A DNA stretch of 7,292 nucleotides from Gammaproteobacteria bacterium (lineage in GTDB: Bacteria; Pseudomonadota; Gammaproteobacteria; Steroidobacterales; Steroidobacteraceae). The notes below the pieces were generated by a model. That model searched no databases. It had not been told where the DNA came from and saw only the letters and a list, made by a program, of their open reading frames with translations. The stretch lies in assembly GCA_010031985.1 (NCBI GenBank), contig RGYP01000088.1, forward strand, positions 1 to 7,292, in the 5' to 3' direction. Shown piece by piece: positions 1 to 5,988 of this stretch (the stretch's first letter is position 1; each line of letters begins with the position of its first letter). The translations under genes and the position numbers were made by a program.

Positions 1-777
1 CTCTCGCCACCGAATGGCGGGACGTGGCTTGGTTACATTTTGGGTGGCATCGGCGCCGCGCTCATTTTTTGGCTGACCGCTCTCGGCGTTCGCAAGCGCA
101 GTTACTCGTCCTCACTCGGAACACTGCGCGGCTGGACCAGCGCCCACGTGTACCTCGGCTTGGCACTCATCGTGGTGGCAACGCTGCATACCGGATTCCA
201 GTTCGGCTGGAATCTGCACACGCTTTGCTACGTGCTGATGTTGTTCGTGATCGGCAGCGGAATCTTCGGCGTGATCGTCTACTTGCGATACCCGCAAGCG
301 ATGTCGGCCAACAGGGCCGGCACGAAGCCGGATGTTTTGCTCGACGAGATCAATGATCTCGATCAACGCTCGTTGCGTGTCGCTAGCGAGATGCCGCGGC
401 GTTTTGGCGACGTGCTGCGATCCAATCGCAACGGTACTCGCGTCGGCGGCAGCACTCGAGCGATCCTGGGCGGACTTGATTTATCGACCATCAACTTGCC
501 CGGTGCCGGCTCACTGGCGGTGCCGAACCCGGAGCAGGGCGCTCTGCTCGACTGGCTGGGTACCGAGCTTGCACGCAGCACCGACGGTGATTTGACCAAG
601 CGAATCGGCGATCTGCTGAGTGTGGTTGCCACGCGCCGCAACCAGTTGCGTCGGTTGCGTCGCGACGCCCAGATTCGCGGCTGGCTGGAAATTTGGCTCT
701 ACGTGCACGTGCCGGTGACGTTGGCGTTGATAGGCACGCTCATCGCTCACGTCGTCAGCGTTTTCCTCTATTGGTGA
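1..777 (+). CDS. Di-haem b-type cytochrome-like inner-membrane protein (5' end outside window)
   Basis: The frame is open from base 1 to the TGA at 775-777, so 258 C-terminal residues are visible and the real start lies upstream. The TTG at 40 is only an internal candidate and would cut the first helix. Hydrophobic helices lie at about residues 9-29, 47-68, 74-95 and 230-257 of the visible part. Two helices carry His pairs 14 residues apart, H49/H63 and H236/H250. This is the classic spacing for two haem b groups stacked across a membrane by bis-His ligation. Between helices 3 and 4 lies a polar, basic stretch of about 130 residues (99-228, Arg-rich near 200-225), probably cytoplasmic by the positive-inside rule. 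No CXXCH is present. Its place next to a membrane-anchored multihaem cytochrome suggests that it takes electrons from quinol and passes them on; this is inference. The family is not recognised. A membrane protein is nearly certain; haem binding is likely. Confidence 0.85.
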   Translation, partial: LSPPNGGTWLGYILGGIGAALIFWLTALGVRKRSYSSSLGTLRGWTSAHVYLGLALIVVATLHTGFQFGWNLHTLCYVLMLFVIGSGIFGVIVYLRYPQAMSANRAGTKPDVLLDEINDLDQRSLRVASEMPRRFGDVLRSNRNGTRVGGSTRAILGGLDLSTINLPGAGSLAVPNPEQGALLDWLGTELARSTDGDLTKRIGDLLSVVATRRNQLRRLRRDAQIRGWLEIWLYVHVPVTLALIGTLIAHVVSVFLYW

Positions 778-781
778 GTCG

Positions 782-2497
782 ATGCGTATTCTGATTCGTG
801 TTCTCGAGATTGGGACGACGGGAGTTGCAGTCGCCCGCGATCGAGTCGTCGATGCGGACGTGATCGGCTTCGGACGTGCGACTGATCAGCAGATTCATTG
901 CAACGATCAGCGTATCGGCTTGCAGCACGCCAGGTTCACGCGCTCGGACTCCGGGTTGCTGTTGTCGTGTATTCCGCCCGCTCAGGCGGAGGTCAACGGT
1001 CGACTGTGTCGTGATGCGAGTTTGCACGTGGGTGACGAGGTCAGCCTCGGACCCATGCTCATCAAGGTTCTCGAGGCGCCGGCCAACTTCGATGCGGCGA
1101 TTTCGGTCGAGCACGATGCTCGTGAGTCCACGGTCGCAGACGATGCGCCGCTGCCGGCGTTCGTCACGTCTCTCGAGCAGGTCGGTTGGCGCAAGCGACC
1201 GTGGGCGTGGGCTGGCGTCACCGTCACCTTGTTGCTGGGTCTGATTCTCCCCTGGTTCTTGGTGGGTCGAAGCGATGCTTCGGTCGCATGGTTGCGCGCG
1301 AGTGTGCTGCCGAGCGACATGCAGTGGACTTCGGGACCGTTGCATTCCGCGCACGGCAACCTCGAGGTGAAGTGCGAGGCCTGTCACGCGCAGCCGTTTC
1401 GCCGCGTCCGCAACGAGGAGTGCCTCGATTGCCACGCGAGCACTCTGCATCAGCACGTTCCTGCAGATCACCCCGCCGCGGTGGACATGACTAAAGAGCG
1501 TTGTACGAGCTGCCACGTCGAGCACGACGAGCCGTCGAATCTCGTGCAACTCGACACGCGCATCTGTACCGATTGTCATGCGGAGCCGCAAAATCATGGT
1601 GCGGGACCGAAGACCATGCCAGCGACGGATTTCGCGGCGCGGCACCCGGATTTTCAGGTCAGTTTGCTGACTGCGCCCGATTGGAAAGTGACGCGGGCCC
1701 GACTCGGCGAATCGGCAATCGTCGAAAAGTCCAATCTCGAATTCACGCATGCGGCACACCTCAACCCCAAGGGGATCAAGGCTCCGCAGGGCGAAGTGGT
1801 GATGAAGTGTGCCGATTGTCATGCGCCGAACGAGAGCGGCACGAGCTTCAAGCCGATCAACATGGAGCAGCATTGCAGCACCTGCCATACGCTCGGATTC
1901 GATCCGGCGGAGCCACAGCGCAAGCTGCCGCACGGCGAGCCGGAGCTCGTCATGCAGACGCTCGTCGATCATTACAGCCGGCGATTTTTGGGTGGATACA
2001 GCGATAAGTTTTCGCCCGCGGACGGCGTGGCGCCGCCGGGGGCTTCCCTGAGCGCTGCGGCGCGCGCGCGAGTTCTGGGGACTGCCAAACAGCGGGCCAA
2101 TCAAGTGGCGGCCGATATTTTCGAGCGTCGAGTGTGCGCGGATTGCCATACGGTCACTCGCGAGGGAACGACCGCCCTGCCGGTTTGGAAGGTCGCGCCG
2201 GTCAAGTTGACGCAGACGTTCATGCCCAAGGCGAGTTTCGATCATGCCGCGCATGCCACTGGTGATGCGACTTGCGAGACCTGTCACGCGGCGGCGAATT
2301 CGAAAGTGGCCAGTGACGTCCTTATGCCGCAGATCAAAGTATGTCGGGACTGTCATGGCGGTGAGACGGGAACCGAAGGCGGTCGCGCGCGCATCGCAAG
2401 CCCCTGCGCTTCTTGCCACGCCTATCACGACAAGCAAGAGTCGCTGTGGGCACCCGTCATGAAGAAAGTGATTCGACAGGCGGCGGCACGCGAATGA
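782..2497 (+). CDS. FHA-like domain / transmembrane helix / deca-haem cytochrome c fusion
   Basis: 571 residues from the ATG at 782, four bases after the previous stop, with a weak GGTGAG at 773-778. Residues 5-97 match an FHA fold: G31-R32, I38, H49-A50, V71-N72-G73 and G84-D85 fall at canonical spacing, but the usual Ser three residues before the His is Gly46. A basic WRKR precedes one membrane helix (about 141-162), placing the FHA part in the cytoplasm and the rest in the periplasm. Ten CXXCH haem c sites start at C198, C214, C241, C262, C343, C365, C452, C498, C521 and C542. Three H-X2-H pairs (188/191, 323/326, 488/491) precede haem clusters, as in cytochrome c3/c7-type modules where such His are distal ligands. 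A linker of about 80 residues (370-451) lacks haem sites. Likely role: membrane-tethered periplasmic electron wire fed by the upstream cytochrome b (inference). Domain calls are firm; the purpose of the FHA part is unknown. Confidence 0.96.
   Translation: MRILIRVLEIGTTGVAVARDRVVDADVIGFGRATDQQIHCNDQRIGLQHARFTRSDSGLLLSCIPPAQAEVNGRLCRDASLHVGDEVSLGPMLIKVLEAPANFDAAISVEHDARESTVADDAPLPAFVTSLEQVGWRKRPWAWAGVTVTLLLGLILPWFLVGRSDASVAWLRASVLPSDMQWTSGPLHSAHGNLEVKCEACHAQPFRRVRNEECLDCHASTLHQHVPADHPAAVDMTKERCTSCHVEHDEPSNLVQLDTRICTDCHAEPQNHGAGPKTMPATDFAARHPDFQVSLLTAPDWKVTRARLGESAIVEKSNLEFTHAAHLNPKGIKAPQGEVVMKCADCHAPNESGTSFKPINMEQHCSTCHTLGFDPAEPQRKLPHGEPELVMQTLVDHYSRRFLGGYSDKFSPADGVAPPGASLSAAARARVLGTAKQRANQVAADIFERRVCADCHTVTREGTTALPVWKVAPVKLTQTFMPKASFDHAAHATGDATCETCHAAANSKVASDVLMPQIKVCRDCHGGETGTEGGRARIASPCASCHAYHDKQESLWAPVMKKVIRQAAARE
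2494..2497 (+). other. ATGA stop/start overlap between the deca-haem and lipoprotein genes
   Basis: The ATG of the lipoprotein gene (2494-2496) overlaps the TGA of the deca-haem gene (2495-2497). No strong Shine-Dalgarno sequence precedes it; the nearest is AGG at 2478-2480, about 13 bases away. This suggests termination-reinitiation coupling of the two proteins. Confidence 0.85.
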
Positions 2498-4491
2498 GAC
2501 GTCTTTGGTTGACGGTCCTGTGCGCTGCCTTGGTGAGCTCCTGCGGCGGTGGCGGTTCGGGCTCATCCGGTGCCAACGTCAATGGTGGGGCGACATCTGC
2601 GTCCGGTGCGCCCGCCTGTGATGGCAGTTGTGCCAGCGCCAGCAGCTTCCTGTCGAGCAGCGACGTCGAAACCGTCATCGCACGCGCTGTGGCCGAGGCG
2701 CAGGCTCGAGGAGTCAAGGCAACGATCGCCGTAGTCGATCGAGTCGGCAACGTCCTCGCGGTGTTTCGGATGTCGGGTGCGCTCGAGAACGTCACGATGC
2801 AAACGAGCGGCGTGTCGGTGTCGGCATTGAGCGGCGGACTCGAAAACATCGAAGTGATTCCCGCGACGATGGCTGCGATCGCCAAGGCTGTGACCGGCGC
2901 CTATCTTTCCAGCGAAGGCAACGCCTTCAGCACGCGAACGGCCAGCCAAATCATCCAATCGCACTTCAATCCCGGCGAACTGCTGACACCCGGGGGGCCG
3001 TTGTTCGGCGTCCAGTTCAGCCAGCTGCCGTGCTCGGATCTTGCGACGCGTTTCACGCCTGCCGAAGGGGATGTTGGCCCGAAGCGATCACCGCTCGGAC
3101 TCGCCGGTGATCCGGGTGGTTTCCCGCTGTATCGGGCAGGCACACCGGTGGGTGGTGTCGGGGTGGTTGTCGATTCGATTTACGGGATCGATCGCAATAT
3201 TCTCGATGTCGACAACGATACCGACGAGGCCGTGGCGTTTGCCGCGGCGGGACCGCTGGCGGCTCCCGAAGATCGCCGCGCAGATCGCATCACGGCGGAT
3301 GGCAAGACTCTGCGGTTCAGTGACACAAGGCCCGAAGATCTGCGCTCGCGAATCGATTCACCACCGGCGTTCGCCTCTCTGCTCGGGGCCACGGGACAGC
3401 TCGTTGCAGTACCCGGCTACAACGACGCGCTCGTGCGAGCGGGTACGGCTTTCGGTCAAGCACGTTCCGGCATTCGCGCCGACAGTCAGGACTACGCAGG
3501 CCTCGATGCATTCGTCTTGGTCGATGCTGCGGGCCAAGAGCGTTATCGACCCCGCGCCGGCACCGACGGCGCTGCAGCCCTGACGGCCGCCGAGGTTCGA
3601 GCCATTCTGTCGAGCGCTTTGCGCGTCGCCAATCGAAGCCGCGCGCAGATACGTCGTCCGCTCGATACGCCGGCGCGTGTTTCGATCACCGTCGTCGACT
3701 CGCAGGGCGAAATTTTGGGCTTGGTGCGCACTCGTGATGCACCCGTATTCGGCATCGACGTGTCGGTACAGAAGGCGCGCGGGGCGGCATTCTTTTCTTC
3801 GCGAACGGCGGCGGAACGACTCAATGCCCTGCCACCCGCGGTCTATCTCGATCGCGTGTTGGTTCGGCTGCGAGAAGAGTCGCCGGCGCAGTACGTGACC
3901 ACCATGCGTGTTTTTCTCGGCCTGCCGAATGCCTTGGCGGACGGAGCAACGGCATTTTCTGCGCGCTCGCTCGGCAATCTCGCGCGTCCGAATTATCCGG
4001 ACGGCGTAGACGGCAATCCCCTTGGTCCGCTCTCGCGCGCACCAGGACAGTGGAGCCCGCTCAACACGGGCGTGCAGATGGATCTCGTGTACAACGCCGT
4101 CATTCAGCACGTCGCATTCGTCCGCGGGCTGACGGCCGATACGCCACGCAACTGCAGTGGTGTCAGCGGTTTTGATCGGGGTTTTGCCGTGACTGGAGCA
4201 GTACGCGGCTTGGCCAACGGCATGCAGATCTTTCCGGGTGCCGTGCCGATCTATCGTGGCGACCAATTGATCGGTGCGATCGGTGTTTCCGGTGACGGCG
4301 TCGATCAAGATGACATGGTGGCCTTTCTCGGTGTTGCGCGTTCCGGTCTGAGCGGCTCCGCCCCGCAGAATGCACCGCTCAATCGTCGATCTGATCAATT
4401 GGTGCCAAGTGGCGCTCGGTTGCGTTACGTCAGTTGTCCGCAAGCGCCCTTCCTCGACTCGAACGAACAGGAGCCCTGCAGTGGTCTTTGA
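2494..4491 (+). CDS. Lipoprotein with two tandem GlcG/HbpS-like (putative haem-binding) domains
   Basis: 665 residues from the ATG at 2494. An upstream in-frame ATG at 2413 lies inside the preceding gene and would bury the signal peptide. The start MRRLWLTVLCAALVSSC is a lipoprotein signal with Cys17 as lipidated residue. Gly at +2 rather than Asp favours the outer membrane. A Gly/Ser-rich linker follows. Two HbpS/GlcG-like units are seen. The first is at about 57-255: helix from V58, strand with A79-V-V-D82, helix around A130-K-A, then P207-G-G-F-P-L-Y. The second is at about 364-615: V400-V-D402, K427-A-R, P581-G-A-V-P-I-Y, G594-A-I-G-V-S-G600. The matching PG-x2-P-x-Y and GxxGVGV/GAIGV segments show an internal duplication. 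Each unit is longer than the usual roughly 130-residue domain because of an insert before the last strands. Members of this family include haem-binding HbpS, while others have unknown ligands. There is no CXXCH. Its position suggests a haem-related accessory to the conduit (inference). Confidence 0.93.
   Translation: MRRLWLTVLCAALVSSCGGGGSGSSGANVNGGATSASGAPACDGSCASASSFLSSSDVETVIARAVAEAQARGVKATIAVVDRVGNVLAVFRMSGALENVTMQTSGVSVSALSGGLENIEVIPATMAAIAKAVTGAYLSSEGNAFSTRTASQIIQSHFNPGELLTPGGPLFGVQFSQLPCSDLATRFTPAEGDVGPKRSPLGLAGDPGGFPLYRAGTPVGGVGVVVDSIYGIDRNILDVDNDTDEAVAFAAAGPLAAPEDRRADRITADGKTLRFSDTRPEDLRSRIDSPPAFASLLGATGQLVAVPGYNDALVRAGTAFGQARSGIRADSQDYAGLDAFVLVDAAGQERYRPRAGTDGAAALTAAEVRAILSSALRVANRSRAQIRRPLDTPARVSITVVDSQGEILGLVRTRDAPVFGIDVSVQKARGAAFFSSRTAAERLNALPPAVYLDRVLVRLREESPAQYVTTMRVFLGLPNALADGATAFSARSLGNLARPNYPDGVDGNPLGPLSRAPGQWSPLNTGVQMDLVYNAVIQHVAFVRGLTADTPRNCSGVSGFDRGFAVTGAVRGLANGMQIFPGAVPIYRGDQLIGAIGVSGDGVDQDDMVAFLGVARSGLSGSAPQNAPLNRRSDQLVPSGARLRYVSCPQAPFLDSNEQEPCSGL
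4469..4473 (+). promoter_or_regulatory. Ribosome binding site AGGAG that fixes the porin start at GTG 4481
   Basis: A perfect AGGAG lies seven bases before the GTG at 4481-4483, inside the last codons of the lipoprotein gene. The resulting N-terminus is a clean Sec signal peptide. The longer reading from the ATG at 4370 would put 37 extra residues, mostly out-of-frame lipoprotein sequence, ahead of it. Confidence 0.8.
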
Positions 4492-5977
4492 TCGCTCGTG
4501 GTTACCTGCATTGCTTGCCAGTGCGCTCGTGGGTTCGGCCGTGGCGGATGAGCCCTGCCCGCAGCCGCAACCCGCCGAGACCGGCCGCCGCAGTCCGACC
4601 ATTCCCGTCATTCCCTATGAGCCCGAGCCGTGTGATCCGAATCGCATTGCTCCGGCATCGAAAGAGGAGCTGGGGTCCTTGCAAGGATTCCCGGATCGTT
4701 GGCGCATCGTCGAGGCGATCGGCATCAAAGAAAATCTTCTCGATCCCTACCACGGACATAACCGGTTGAAAGGTGATCGACCGATGTTCGGCGAGGACTG
4801 GTACCTCGCTTTCATCGGTATCTCCGATTCGGTTTTCGAGCCGCGTTCATTTCCTCTGCCGGTGGGTGGGCCGGTTACCGCGCGGCCGGAATCACTGAAT
4901 ACTTTTGGCAGTCCGAAGACGGAAATCTGGGCGCAGACCTTCGCGCTCGAAACCGTGCTTTACAAGGGCAACACCACCTTCAAGCCACCGGATTGGGAAT
5001 TTCGCTTCACGCCGGTGCTCAATCTCACCCGTGTCTCGGCCGATGAGCGAGGCTTGCTGCGTGCGCCAGCCGATGCTGCGAAGTTGCGCTACGACTCGGC
5101 CGTGGGTTTGCAGGCGGCCTTCGTCGATCGCCATTTGCGCAACGTGTCGCCCAACTACGATTTCGACAGCATCCGCGTCGGCATCCAGCCTTTCACCTCT
5201 GATTTCCGCGGCTTTCTGCTGAACGACTCGATGTTCGGCGCCCGTCTGTTCGGCATCCGATCGAGCAACCGATTCCAGTACAACCTCGCGTGGTTCCGTC
5301 GGCTCGACAAGGACACCAACAGCGGCCTCAACGACGTGTTCTCGCGCGGACTGTCGGCGCTCCGTGACGACGATGTGTTCGCCGCCAATCTTTACGTTCA
5401 GGACTGGCCGACGCTGGGCTTCTTCACGCAAGGCACGGTCATCCACAACCGCAACCGCGAGGGTGGCCAGATTCAGTACGACGACAACGGCATCATCCAG
5501 CGCCCCGCGTCGCTGGGCGTCGAACGATCGGGTGACTACGACGTCACGTATCTCGGTCTTTCCGGTGACGGTCACCTCGGCAGTCTGAACCTCAGTACCT
5601 CGGCGTATTACGCGATGGGCCATGCCGAGCGCGGTACCTTCGTCGATCGCCCACAGTCGAATTTCGCCAATCCGGGTCTGAAACTCATAGGCATCGGTGC
5701 GGACTTCGATTTGACGCCGACCTTGCGCGTCAGCACCAACGTCAACTGGCTGCAATTCGTCGATACGGCGACCTTGCGGATCGCACGCGCGCAAGGCGAC
5801 ATAGACAAAGATATCGGTCTGGATGCGTCGATCGCCGTGATCTGGCGGCCGATGGCCATTCAAAACGTCGTCGGTCGATTGTCCGTGGCCACCTTGGTGC
5901 CGGGCGCCGGCTATCGTGACCTGTTCGAAGACCAAACCGCTTACGCCGTTCTCGGCAATCTCGTACTCACATACTGA
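4481..5977 (+). CDS. Outer-membrane beta-barrel (porin-like) protein
   Basis: 498 residues from a GTG start chosen because of the AGGAG at 4469-4473 and the signal peptide that begins there (MVFDRSWLPALLASALVG, cleavage expected after AVA at residue 22). It overlaps the lipoprotein stop by 11 bases. The mature N-terminus is Pro-rich with two Cys (C26, C51), which may form a disulfide. From about residue 125 onward the sequence shows alternating aromatic/hydrophobic and polar residues with turns rich in D, N and G, typical of transmembrane beta strands. It ends in NLVLTY, the terminal aromatic signature recognised by the Bam machinery. There is no CXXCH and no N-terminal CXXC of the kind found in many MtrB/PioB proteins, so a classical MtrB assignment is not supported. 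The segment around 5170-5300 (RVGIQPF, then SDFRG) recalls alginate-export-like porins, but this is from memory only. Likely role: outer-membrane pore or sheath for the neighbouring cytochromes (inference). Confidence 0.88.
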   Translation: MVFDRSWLPALLASALVGSAVADEPCPQPQPAETGRRSPTIPVIPYEPEPCDPNRIAPASKEELGSLQGFPDRWRIVEAIGIKENLLDPYHGHNRLKGDRPMFGEDWYLAFIGISDSVFEPRSFPLPVGGPVTARPESLNTFGSPKTEIWAQTFALETVLYKGNTTFKPPDWEFRFTPVLNLTRVSADERGLLRAPADAAKLRYDSAVGLQAAFVDRHLRNVSPNYDFDSIRVGIQPFTSDFRGFLLNDSMFGARLFGIRSSNRFQYNLAWFRRLDKDTNSGLNDVFSRGLSALRDDDVFAANLYVQDWPTLGFFTQGTVIHNRNREGGQIQYDDNGIIQRPASLGVERSGDYDVTYLGLSGDGHLGSLNLSTSAYYAMGHAERGTFVDRPQSNFANPGLKLIGIGADFDLTPTLRVSTNVNWLQFVDTATLRIARAQGDIDKDIGLDASIAVIWRPMAIQNVVGRLSVATLVPGAGYRDLFEDQTAYAVLGNLVLTY

Positions 5978-5988
5978 CTTTTGCACCC

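Noticed and set aside
2413..2493. Upstream ATG extension of the lipoprotein gene
   Set aside because: It would place 27 residues ahead of a clear lipoprotein signal peptide and lies wholly inside the deca-haem coding sequence.
755..2566. A 603-codon open frame on the minus strand, longer than the plus-strand gene it covers
   Set aside because: Its product is Arg/His-rich low-complexity sequence typical of the antisense of GC-rich genes. The plus strand encodes ten CXXCH motifs, an FHA-like domain and a membrane helix in the same interval.
4370..4480. Upstream ATG extension of the porin gene
   Set aside because: It would bury the Sec signal peptide behind 37 residues and ignores the well-spaced AGGAG before GTG 4481.
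3358..4611. A 417-codon minus-strand open frame
   Set aside because: Antisense to the second HbpS-like domain and the porin start; composition is Arg-rich with no recognisable motif or signal.
4892..5986. A 364-codon minus-strand open frame
   Set aside because: Antisense to the beta-barrel gene, which has a signal peptide, ribosome site and C-terminal aromatic signature.
5978..5988. Possible terminator or promoter between the porin and the last cytochrome gene
   Set aside because: Only 11 bases with no inverted repeat, T-run or promoter-like hexamer.
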